64,000 nucleotides of DNA, taken from Shinisaurus crocodilurus. Lineage: Eukaryota > Chordata > Lepidosauria > Squamata > Shinisauridae. The DNA lies in contig CM037877.1 in NCBI GenBank assembly GCA_021292165.1, positions 208,920,715-208,984,714 on the forward strand. Reading direction: 5' to 3'. How positions within the stretch are numbered: the stretch's first letter is position 1; every line of letters starts with the position of its first letter. The notes under the pieces were generated by a model, which did not search any database, was not told the origin of the DNA, and saw only the letters and a list, made by a program, of their open reading frames with translations. The translations under genes were made by a program, and so were the position numbers. Shown here one piece after another: positions 54,441-64,000 of this stretch.

Positions 54441-56750
54441 TAGAGGACATTCAACTCTGTCCTAGTCCAGCATTCCAATAATCCCAGCTAGAGAGATAAA
54501 GGGCATGTGTATGTGACAGATGCAGAAAGATGGTGACTTTCTTTTTTTGGCGACACCACCCCATGCCTATGAGTGGAGGCCTCTCCCATGCAGCAGCAGA
54601 AGAAAGCTCTGCTGCTGTCACTGGCCCCAGAAATGGGGTGTCCAGGGGCATGTCAGAGGAGGCTATGGATCTGCAGGATCCTACATCCCTTTGGTCCCCC
54701 CAACATGCCCCCCAAATGGGCCAGAGCTTCACCAGCTCTGGAGCTGGTATAGTAAATTCCCTTCTGTTGGAAAGTGGGAACTGGTTAAAAAGCGCGCGGG
54801 GGAGGGGGAATTAAGTTGCTGTCCCCCATCTCCAGTCCCGTTGCTTTCCCCTGTACAATGTAAGTCTATTATACTTTAAGGAGAATTATATTATACTCCC
54901 ACTTACCGGCTGATGGTGCATTGATTTGCCCTGGGATTGAGTTACCCTGAGACTAGAGAGCAGAAGAGAAGCATATTCTGGCTTCTGCTATCAGCCAGGG
55001 GGCCTAGGGCCAATGAAGTGCTGCACCACTGCCCTGCTTCCCAGGAATAATACCAAGGCAAGAAGGAGACCAACCTGTCTGCATCCATCAGCTAGAGGAG
55101 CAGCCACAAGCAACTCACTTCTACCGCTGCCCCCCCCCCCACCCCCCAAAAAAGAAAATTGCACTTCAATTGCCTGTAGACCTGGCCTGGGCCTGCAGAA
55201 GCAAGGGGAAAGAGCACTGGCCCCACCCATTGGTCAAAGGAAGAAGAGCCACCAATTGCTATTCAATGCAAGAACACCAGCAAGGGAAGATCAGCTTGGC
55301 CCAAACTGAATACAAGTCCCTGCTTAGAGCTCAACAAATTGGTCTGGCCTTGAAGAACTGATGTCCCTCCTCTACCTATTTCCTCCACAACCCTGCCCTT
55401 GTGGTATTTTGGCCTCCTAGTTTGTAAGCCTGATGGCAAGGCCTGTTATAATTGTTGGAGAAGTGGGATTAAAAATCAACAGTCCGTCATCTTCATCAGC
55501 ATCATAATTTATGTGGTTTCTCCAGATTTCAATACATGAGTGACCACATGTCTTTAGTGCATTTTAGCTGCCAACTGCTCAGTTAAATACTGGAAGTTAG
55601 TAGCCCTTAAGAGACCAGTTCCTGCAGTGAATCCCATCCAGGATTTGACTTAGCCAAATTATGAGTTTGGTAGGCAAGAGAAATGGAGTTATCACTCAAG
55701 TGTAACTCATGCAGTCCAAATGCCTTGCATCAGAGCTGTGCTTCTGTTGAAGTTATATATAATTTCCCCAGTAATCAAACTGCATTTGTTGTTGCTACAT
55801 GAAAAAAGTGATTCTTCACCTACCCGGTGCAATCAGTGCTGAATAAATTGTTGTGGGGAATGAGACCGTAATGTTGGACACTGGCACCTATTGGATTGTG
55901 TCTGTGATGTCAACAACTGCAGAACCCAATGTGTACAGTTGTGCATGCAAATATCATACTTTTGAATATGCAATGTAGATCAACGTTTCCCTCCACATGA
56001 AAGTCCTTTGTCAGTGTAAAGCATTTGGATGAAGAAGCCATAATTCATCCTCCGTAAGCTATTGCCCATATAACTAATCAATGGCTGGAGTGCTTGCAAC
56101 ACTTTTATCCCTGCCTCAGTGGGATGTTTTATTTATCTCCTTAGTGGCTTTATCAGGATTTACCGTTCTGTAGGTGTCACTTCTCATCCCTCTAACTCAC
56201 GGATCTTGTTAGTGTAATCACTGTGCCCAGATTAAATATTTACTATTTTGTTTTTTGTTCATGCCCTTGCCTGTTCCCTTCTTTTAATTAAAGATTAAGC
56301 AGGTGGGCATTGGTATTTCTGTGTGGTGTTTTGCTAGAGTTTCTTCCCCCCCCCAACTCCGTGCTTAGTTATCATAGATCTAGTAGAATGAACCTCAAAT
56401 ATGAGCTTTTAAAAATGCCTATGTAGTCTTGATCAGTCTATCCCAGTGAGATCATAAATGTGTTATAGTAAGCATGCTGAGCTTTTGCTGAGGAAACGAA
56501 CAGTCCTAAACCAAATATTCATAGTGAAGTAGGTAGGTATTAAAACTTAATAGTTTTGAAAAGGGCCAAATCTGGAGAAACCCTGGCAGATCTTGCAAGC
56601 CAGACGTCACGTAGTGGTCGAAAGGGTGTCACGCTACAGTTTGCAAGCTGCATTCAAACCTAGTGGGGCAGTTCTTAAATGGTGTGAACAGGAAACCAAT
56701 GGATTTTCAATCAATTTAAAAATGCAATGTACTCTTTCACTGTTCATTTC
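54440..56750. other. Intergenic stretch without a recognised feature
   Basis: Poly-C at 55130-55146. ORFs up to 119 residues here lack any domain I recognise and overlap on both strands, so I treat them as chance. Confidence 0.45.
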
Positions 56751-57348
56751 CACTAGTATGTGTGTGTATACACACATATACATACGGACGGAAACACACT
56801 ATAATTTTTAAAGAATGACTAGAATAACTACTCATATGGAGGGTTTAAAGACACTTCAGAGGTATCAGATTAGACTAGAGTGCATCCTTGCTGTATGGGG
56901 CCCATCATCAGGGCCAGCGTCAGATTCCAGTGGGCCCTTGGTATAGTGCTACTGATGGGACTCCTACCCACCAACTGGCCGTGAAGGCACGCCCACCCAC
57001 CCACCCACCACCAAGGCTGCCCAGCCAAGCCACTCATTGCCATGGTGGCCTGCCAGCCCTCTGCTGCCCAAGCAGAGCCACCTTCCCAAGCCATGCATCC
57101 ATCCATCCAAGCCTTTTTCCTCCTCTCCACCTGCTTTTTGTAACATCTTGCCTGGTGAAGGGTTCTGGAGATCTCAAAAGCTTGCCCATGATTTTATGCA
57201 TATTTGGATGGTCTTCATAAAAGTATTGCCTGAGTTTGGAGTCTTCTAAATCAAATTGTGGACCCTGTAGTGCTCAAAAAGTAAAATTAAGATGTCATGT
57301 ATAGAGCAACAGTTAAACGGCAGAAGGCAAGTCAATAGTCTGCAACAG

Positions 57349-57472
57349 CCTTTCCCAAACTGGTGCCCTTAAGCTGTGTTGGACTGCAACTCCCGTGCAT
57401 TGGCCATCCTGGCTGGGAATTATGGGAGTTGCAGCCCCAACACATCTGGAGAGCACTAGGTTCGGGAAAGGG
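57349..57472. repeat. Foldback of the CCAGATGTGTTGG family
   Basis: CCTTTCCCAAACTGGTGCCC pairs with the complement of GAGCACTAGGTTCGGGAAAG, and GGACTGCAACTCCC pairs with GGGAGTTGCAGCCC. Confidence 0.78.
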
Positions 57473-57551
57473 AAGACCATTCTACAAGTCCCTGACAGCC
57501 ACATGACTGGAGGCTGATTAGATGGGGCCTGATTAGAGGTTAGAGCTGGCT

Positions 57552-57656
57552 TGCCAAACAGGTGCCCTCCAGATGTGTTGATTGCCACTCCTGTCATTCT
57601 CAGCCAGCATGTAGTTGTAGTTGAGCACATCTGGAGGGCACCAGGTTGGGGAAGGC
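57552..57656. repeat. Foldback of the CCAGATGTGTTGG family, adjacent copy
   Basis: TGCCCTCCAGATGTGTTGAT pairs with the complement of ACATCTGGAGGGCACC. It lies 80 bp from the copy at 57349-57472. Confidence 0.75.
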
Positions 57657-57699
57657 TGGATTGCAGGTAGCTGGGGAGGGAAAGAGACTGGGGGCTTTG

Positions 57700-58420
57700 A
57701 AAAGAAAAGTGCAGACTGACCTGCCACATTGCACAAGCCACCTTTTAAAAAAAACCAAGCTTGTGGGTGCTCAAGTTGGGGATCTTTCCAGGAGTATAAA
57801 ATGTGGCTAGTTATGTCTCTTGTTTTTTCTCCACTCCAGACCATCATTGTTATGCCCTCACCTTCATTGTCTTTTCTCTGAATTAAAAAGCTCTAGCTTC
57901 TTAATGTGTTCCCCCACCCCCATTAAAAAAGATGATCTATATCCCAATGATCATGTTAGTTGGGCTATTTTGAACCTTCTCCAAGCTCTATGCTTCTAGA
58001 GACCTCCCTCATGATTCACTGAATTTGGTTCAACGTCTCTGCTGGCCATGTCCCTGATACCAACATGCCCACTGGTGTTAATATGAGAGAGGGTCCAATG
58101 TACATTCAGCTCTTCCCATAATAAGGAACCCTGCGTGCAGCCCTTTCTCATTAATACACTCACAGCTGCCCAGAGTGTAGACAGCCAGAATGTTGGTATT
58201 TAGAGTATGACCAGTGGATATGATCCTCCCTCATGCATTTGGTGAATAAACAAGGGGGGGGGGATTGTGTACTGCCGTCTCCCCCCCCCCCATGGGATAG
58301 CCAGAATTGCATATAGTAATCAACCATTTACATAATGACATCACTAAACTCACTTTTTAACTTCCTGACATTGAATGTTACCCTTATCAGTGCTGCAGCT
58401 TCCCATTTATAACCTAGATC
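57700..58420. other. Intergenic stretch without a recognised feature
   Basis: Contains poly-G at 58254 and poly-C at 58280. No gene seen. Confidence 0.4.
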
Positions 58421-58424
58421 AGGA

Positions 58425-59110
58425 ATCCCCAACCTTTTTGGACCCATGGGCACATTTGGGAATTTGAGAAACTGCCATGGGTGCCACCACAAAATGCCTA
58501 AGCGGTGGATCGCCGCTTTGGCATCTGCCTGTTGCGTCTATGGATCATAGGCTGCGTCTTATTCAGCAAAAACCTTTGTTTTGTGTCTGTTGGACACCAC
58601 AGTATCCCTAATAAAGGGTTGTCTAATTCAGCTTATTGCTGGTGGTGCAATTCTTTTAAAGATACGTTTTGGCAATGTCCAATAGTTGCTTCTTTTGGGA
58701 GGGAAGGTTATGACACAGATAAATTTTGTACTGGAACAGTCTTTAATATTCATTGATGTACATACTCTTATTTACCAGCTTCATGGAAATTAACAAATGG
58801 TCAGTGTAAATGGATTCTCTGCACCCTTTTGACAGCTAAAAGACTGATATTACAACATTGGAAGGATAAACACTCACCTCGTATAATGCAATGGATTGAG
58901 GACCTTACAACGCTTTCAATATTTGAACAGGTGGCATATAAATGCCATTTTCAAATGGATACTTATTTGGATATTTGGTCTGCTGTTATTGAAGCCTATG
59001 TATAATTGCTAGAAAGTGGTATGCATTTCATATAAATCCATGTACGTGTATTAAAAAAACAAAAATTAAAAAATTGGGTGCCTGCAGGTGCCACACTGGG
59101 GGGCCCTGAC
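58425..59110 (+). mobile_element. L1/Tx1-like LINE 3' end inserted in a hAT-like fragment
   Basis: At 58785-59000 the frame (with a shift from 58505-58756) reads LLTAKRLILQHWKDKHSPR, IMQWIEDLTTLSIFEQVAYK and DIWSAVIEAYV, the end of an L1/Tx1-type ORF2. An A-rich tail ends near 59070. The flanking 58425-58510 (AGGAATCCCCAACCTTTTTG) and 59075-59110 belong to a hAT-like repeat also seen reversed at 6749-6828. Confidence 0.72.
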
Positions 59111-59114
59111 CAAG

Positions 59115-60560
59115 ATATATTTCCTGGGTGGTTACAGGTAATTTAGACCCCATCAATGAGTTTTCTCCCAGTACACATCATTCTGCAGCTATTTATGTTG
59201 AATCTCATATGTTGTTCTATCACCCCTCACCCAGTTTGATAGATGCTTTTGGAGTTCCTTGCTGTTTCGGATGTTAATATACTGAATAATTGTATGTCCT
59301 CTGCTAGCTAACACCCTCTTCACCTTTGACTCCCTAGCTATAGATTATTTATGAAGTTAAATAGCACAGCTCCCAATCCACTCACCGCTATTATGATAAT
59401 TACTCACTCATTCTTCCCTCTGCACCCTGTCTTCCACTACACATCTATAACAACTTTTTTTTTAATGTGTTTTTTTTTTTCTAATCTCAGAAGCCTGTAA
59501 GATAAGAGATGCACCAATCCAAGGTGTGTACAGGTTGAGAAAATGACCTACAGTCGATCTTGTGACCACTTACTAGACACAGCCAATAGGTGGCAGTGCT
59601 GCTCCAATTTCAGGCTGGCATGCAGCCATTACCATGGCAACTGAAAACACTTCTCCCATAGCCACTCAGTTGAATCAATAGCACAGGCTGTGAGGGATGC
59701 TGCTGAACATGACCAGGGAGATCCGGATTCTGGGCACATAATACAGAGACTCTGGGGAGGGTGGGGAAGGGAATGTTATTTCCTCATTCATTTTTGAAGC
59801 TCTTCTAGCACTTACCTTTTACAGAGAACGTTGCAGTCCAGTCCCGAACCATGTTTCTAGTTTGTGTGCTTAGGCTTGATCTTCCTTGAACAGATCCTCC
59901 AGACTTTTGTTGGGGCCATCCAATTCTATAATGCACATGTTATTCTACCATCATGGTTCAGCCCCATCGTTGTTACTTTCAAGAGTTTCTGAACACGAAC
60001 TCTCCCGAATCTTAAGGCATATTATTTATGAGGGATTCTCCATAGTGATTGTGTGTGAAGGCTGATTTGGACCAGGCTTTCCCAACCTCGTGCCCTCTGG
60101 GTGGGTTGGGCCACAACTCTCATCATCCCCAGCCAGTAGGTTGGGAAAGGCTGGTCTGGAGAGTGTATGGTGTTACACAGCAGGAATGGATTCTCTGCCC
60201 ATCAGTACAGGACCAGTGTCGGGGTAGGCAGCACTGGGCCCTGGCCAAGGTGTACACCCCTGCAGAGGGACCACTGTCAATCCCCAGAGACTCCTGGCCC
60301 TGCTCCTCACTGTTACTACCTGTTCACTTGCCTTCCCTGAACATGCAAGCATTTCTGAAATCAAAAAAGATTAAACCAAGGTCACTACCAGCTTATAATG
60401 GCTTTGGGGTTCTGTTCAAGAGCAGTGTAATGGCTGCTAAGAGTACCGTACACGTGTGCTTTTCTATCATGGCGGTGCTTGGTCACAGCAGCCCCTTGGG
60501 AACGTAGGAAGTTGCCTTGTAGTCATATCATTAGTCCATGTAGGCCATCATTGAATGTCT
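59115..60560. other. Intergenic stretch with one foldback fragment
   Basis: 60075-60160 is a short foldback (CCCAACCTCGTGCC / GGTTGGGAAAGGC). Poly-T at 59456-59480. An ORF of 152 residues at 60049-60507 spans that fragment and has no recognised domain. Confidence 0.4.
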
Positions 60561-60562
60561 AC

Positions 60563-60707
60563 ACCAGGTGTGGGCAATGTGTGGCTCTCTCCAGATGTTG
60601 TTGGACTGCAACTCCCACCATCTCTCACCAGTGACTATGCAGGCTAAGGCTGATGGGAGTTTCAGTCCAACAACATCTGGAGGGCCACAAATTCCCTACC
60701 CCTGGTC
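60563..60707. repeat. Foldback of the CCAGATGTTGTTGGACT family
   Basis: CCAGATGTTGTTGGACTGCA pairs with the complement of TCAGTCCAACAACATCTGG, and ACTCCCACC pairs with GATGGGAGT. 60725-60800 next to it is a reversed tRNA-like SINE piece. Confidence 0.8.
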
Positions 60708-60809
60708 TACATTGATTGGCAGGGTTTCAGACAGGAGTCTTTCCCAGCCCTACCTGGAGGCGCTGGGTATTGCATGTAAAGCACATACCACTGAGCTATG
60801 ATCCTTTCC

Positions 60810-61610
60810 ATTGCTAGACTTTCCCTTCTACTTCATAACAAACTGCACTGCTTTAGCCCGGTGACAAAAATAAACAGATTTAGGCCACACTGGATCTCTT
60901 GTCTACAATTTATGTAAGAGCCAAGCTACTTGCATTGCTTCATTGTGTTCCTGTGCTTGTGTACTTCCAGATTTTGGTTGCAGTTAGAGATTTCCATGCC
61001 AGCAGAGCTAATCAAATTATAAGCAGCAGCCTAAAGCCTTCCATTCTCATTCTCTCACTAAGGGGAAAGTAAAATACTGTCGTCTCCCCACCCAACCTGC
61101 CTAAAAACCCTTAGATTGCTTGGAATAGGAATGATTGCTGAAGGTCATTCTGCATATCAGCAGGACGTGCCCGCTTCCCAGGTCCCCCTGGGGCCAGATA
61201 GGACTGTCTCCTGAGATACTTCCTAAGCAACAGCAAATTAACAATTTGAATGCAGTGAGCCAAGCTGGGTGCACAGACACTGGACCATCTGTATGCATGT
61301 CAGTTTGAGCAGTAAATCACTCCAATGGGACAAAATAATCAAGCTCCGTTGAACCAGCCACCTGAGGCTCTTCCGGCACTGTGCTAGGAGCACCTGAGAA
61401 AACGGGCACTCTAAGAGTAGCTGATGTGGGAGGACAAAGCAAGTTCAGTTTTTCGCACCTGTGAGTAAGGGTGGCCATTATCTGGAGCCTACAGCCTGAA
61501 CCTACGCATTCTTACTTAGAAGTAAGTCCCACTGAGTTTGGTGGCTTCTACTCCCAAGGAACTAGATAGGATTTTGGAATAATTACACAGCACTGACAAC
61601 TTTGTTTTGT
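60810..61610. other. Intergenic stretch without a recognised gene
   Basis: A piece at about 61495-61570 (AACCTACGCATTCTTACTTAG...) is a diverged palindromic repeat. The rest is unique-looking. Confidence 0.4.
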
Positions 61611-61614
61611 AGCC

Positions 61615-61725
61615 TGAGGATGTTGATCGGCTGCTTGGAGGATGGAGGCCTGCCCCCTGGATCCTTGTCCGCCTTGGCTATGAAAAGCAGCCAGATCTAG
61701 GTGATTAATCTGGACTTCCGGTGGT
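61615..61725 (+). mobile_element. Possible L2-like LINE linker fragment
   Basis: Translates to PEDVDRLLGGWRPAPWILVR then LGYEKQPDLGD, reminiscent of the region before the L2 RT tail. Too short for certainty. Confidence 0.4.
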
Positions 61726-61879
61726 GCAGCTTAGGTAATTTTAGACTCTGGACATAATGGTCTGATGCGCCCCCCCCCCCCACTTTAGACTGCCTTGTGT
61801 AGCACATAACTAACGTTTCTTTTCCCCGCCCTGCAACTGCCATTCTATGCCTTACGACTGCTTCTACATGCCTGAAATT

Positions 61880-62175
61880 TTAATTAATTGATTAATTACA
61901 TTTCTATACCACCCAATAGGCAAAGCTCTCGGGGTGGATCACAACAATTAAAACCATAAAATACACTATAAAAGTTTAAAACTACAGTATAAAATAGAAG
62001 TAAAAACAAAAGTAAAACCTAGCAGCAATACAAAGATTTAAAATACAGCAACAGATTTAAAACAGAAACTAAAAGAGTAAAATGCCTGGGAAAATAGGAA
62101 GGTCTTCACCTGGTGCCAGAAAGAGCACAACATAGGCACCAGGTGAGCCTCTCTGGGAAGCTCTAATAAGCAGAT
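61880..62175 (-). mobile_element. L2-like LINE 3' end, minus strand
   Basis: Minus-strand tail ...TTGTGATCCACCCCGAGAGC, TTTGCCTATTGGGTGGTATA and (AATTA)n match the termini at 19695 and 31405. The adjoining 62095-62160 continues into its coding tail, with stops. Confidence 0.7.
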
Positions 62176-62351
62176 TAAAATGTTTCCCAACTACAACAAT
62201 AATGAGCATATGCAGTTTTGCATTTTAAGCTTACTGAAATCATAGCACCATCATGACTACAGAAATAAAATGGGAGTTTGCTTCTGATGCCCTCATACCT
62301 TCTGCTCTCTGGGTGGTCACTGAGGGCTCCCTGGGCTGTGTGGCCCTAGAC

Positions 62352-63805
62352 CAGTGATGGCGAACCTATGGCACGGGTGCCACAGCTGGCACGCAGGGAC
62401 CTCTCTGTGGGCACTCGAGCCATTGGTCACCAGATCGCGAAAAGACTGCCCTTCTGCTACTAGTCCTGAAGGCTATATACTACCTCCAGTATCAGAGATA
62501 GTATGCCTATGTATACCAGTTGCTGGGGAACGTGGGCAGGAGGGTGCTGTTGTACACATGTCCTGTTTGTGGATTTCCCGTGGGCAGCTGATTGGCCACT
62601 GTGTGAACAGAATGCTGGACTAGACTAGAGGGACCTTGGTCTGATCCAGCATAGCTCTTCATATGTTCTTAATGTATACTTTTCTGAAATCTAAAAAGTG
62701 GTGTCTTCAGGGCAGGATTTTGGGGCAGATGCTCAGGTCCCCACTCAGTGGGATGAGCCAGAGGGCTGACTTACCACATTTTGAAGTAATACACATAGCC
62801 ATCAGAGCAGAGTGGGTGAGTGGAAGACCAGTAACTCCAGAGTCTAAAATTGCTTAACTGTAACTGCACAACTGGGTCTAAGCCAGTGATGGCGAACCTA
62901 TGGCACGGGTGCCACAGCTGGCACGCAGGGACCTCTCTGTGGGCACTCGAGCCATTGGTCACCAGATCGCGAAAAGACTGTCCCCTTCTGCAAAACACTA
63001 ATGATTTTGTTCTTTCACACAGTGTGGAACAGAATGATTTTATTCTAGAATTCCTGCTACAGAATTCTTTTCTACATTGTTATCACATTTAAAAGATTTT
63101 GAAGAATGATGCACAGAGCATGGCTTGGATGTAAAGCCCTAACAGTTGACCTGAGTGCTGCATGTGTTGCTCTCAAACTAACGGAGTATGAGCCAAGGTT
63201 TGACAAATTATCAGCATGCATGCAATAGCAAAAATCACATTAATTGTGCAAAAGCATGCCCAATGCAAACTTTTACCTAATGCAGTGTTTGCAGTCCAAG
63301 ACATAAAGGTTGTTTAAAATGTGTTAAGCACGTTTAGTTTTCTTGTTTATCTTGCTCATCCTAGTACAGGTTGACTTTTACTTTTACTAATCCGACACCT
63401 GTAGAAGCAGGGAAAGGACCCGGGGTAAAGCTTGCCCCATACAATTTCAGTCTGGCATATAATCATATTACAAGTTGAGAATTCCTTATCCAAAAATACA
63501 TGTGCCTAATTATTTAAAAAGTTTGTATAAATTCCCTTCAGGCTATGTGTACAATATAGTACTATAATAATTTTTTGAGTTGATTTTTTTTCAACAAAAA
63601 ACTGTTTGTATCATTGAAAGCTCTGTTATTGTGTTTTTCTTTTAAGACAAAAGATGTTAATTAGTTCGGACAACTGTATGAGTTGTTTTTCTAAAACTAA
63701 AACCTCGGTATTCAGGTTTAATTGCAGTGTTGGCACTTTGAAATAAATAAGTTGGTTTTGTGTTGCAGTTTGGGCACTCGGGCTCAAAAAGGTTCGCCAT
63801 CACTG
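62352..63805. mobile_element. hAT-like element with a duplicated left end
   Basis: The left end CAGTGATGGCGAACCTATGG starts at 62352; the complement of the right end is CAGTGATGGCGAACCTTTTT. Both flanks are CCCTAGAC (62344-62351 and 63806-63813), an exact 8-bp duplication. A second copy of the left end, identical over about 98 bp, begins at 62884. Between them lie 427 bp that include another interspersed repeat (62500-62670). No transposase frame was recognised. Confidence 0.88.
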
Positions 63806-64000
63806 CCCTAGACTTTGGTCCCAAGGTCCCTGGCTGCAGTATTGTGGATTCTGGAAAGCCTCCTTGAAAGAAAGCATGGTTCCTCCTGCCCTAAAGGTGG
63901 TGGTGGTTCACCCCTTCTTTTTAAAAGAAAACCAATCTGGATCCATCTGCTTTGAATAATCACCAGCAAGTATAATCAGCGGGAGAGAAAGGTGGTCAAA

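Noticed and set aside
60049..60507. ORF of 152 codons
   Set aside because: It crosses a foldback fragment, has no recognisable domain and a competing ORF on the other strand.
44732..64000. LRRN2 or another neighbour of MDM4
   Set aside because: LRRN2 would show a long leucine-rich ORF of about 2 kb. None is present on either strand.

Overview
This window is vertebrate nuclear DNA. The repeats point to a sauropsid, most likely a squamate (lizard): CR1 and L2-like LINEs, an L1-like 3' end, a 5S-rRNA-like SINE with a CR1-type tail, and many short palindromic DNA transposons. The species call is inference. The MDM4 call rests directly on translated exons.

The only host gene I can support is MDM4 (MDMX), the p53-binding, RING-containing partner of MDM2. 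It lies on the + strand. All ten coding exons are present between 9,874 and 38,313, joined by GT-AG introns with consistent phases, and they encode about 477 residues (human MDM4 has 490). In order, the exons give the N-terminal p53-binding SWIB/MDM2 fold, the acidic/WWF central region, a RanBP2-type zinc finger and a C2H2C4 RING. A non-coding first exon and the promoter were not found and may lie upstream of the window. A long 3' UTR after 38,313 is likely; candidate polyadenylation signals occur as far as about 44,730.

Layout. 70-3,010: minus-strand CR1 LINE with a solo LTR nested in it. 3,010-9,840: non-coding DNA with a Tigger-like MITE, L2-like and SINE pieces and an 18-bp perfect minisatellite. 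9,841-38,313: MDM4 exons and introns, packed with repeats. These include four near-identical 232-253 bp MITEs across the window (three inside the gene), three GC-rich non-autonomous DNA transposons that make CpG-rich islands in introns, three 280-460 bp foldback elements, a near-perfect hairpin between exons 6 and 7, and an inverted pair of LTR-retrotransposon fragments. 38,314-44,730: probable MDM4 3' UTR, with a foldback and a tRNA-like SINE. 44,750-64,000: intergenic DNA with a second 5S/CR1 SINE, an L1 fragment with a 17-bp target duplication, L2-like and CR1 fragments, a LINE 3' end encoding a zinc-knuckle-like motif, and several hAT-like elements. One of the hAT-like elements has an internally repeated end.

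I saw no second host gene, tRNA gene, rRNA gene or CRISPR array, and nothing I would call a new biological system. The most useful leads are the amino-acid changes in the MDM4 p53 pocket, the hairpin-forming repeats inside the MDM4 transcript, and the 5S/CR1 chimeric SINE.
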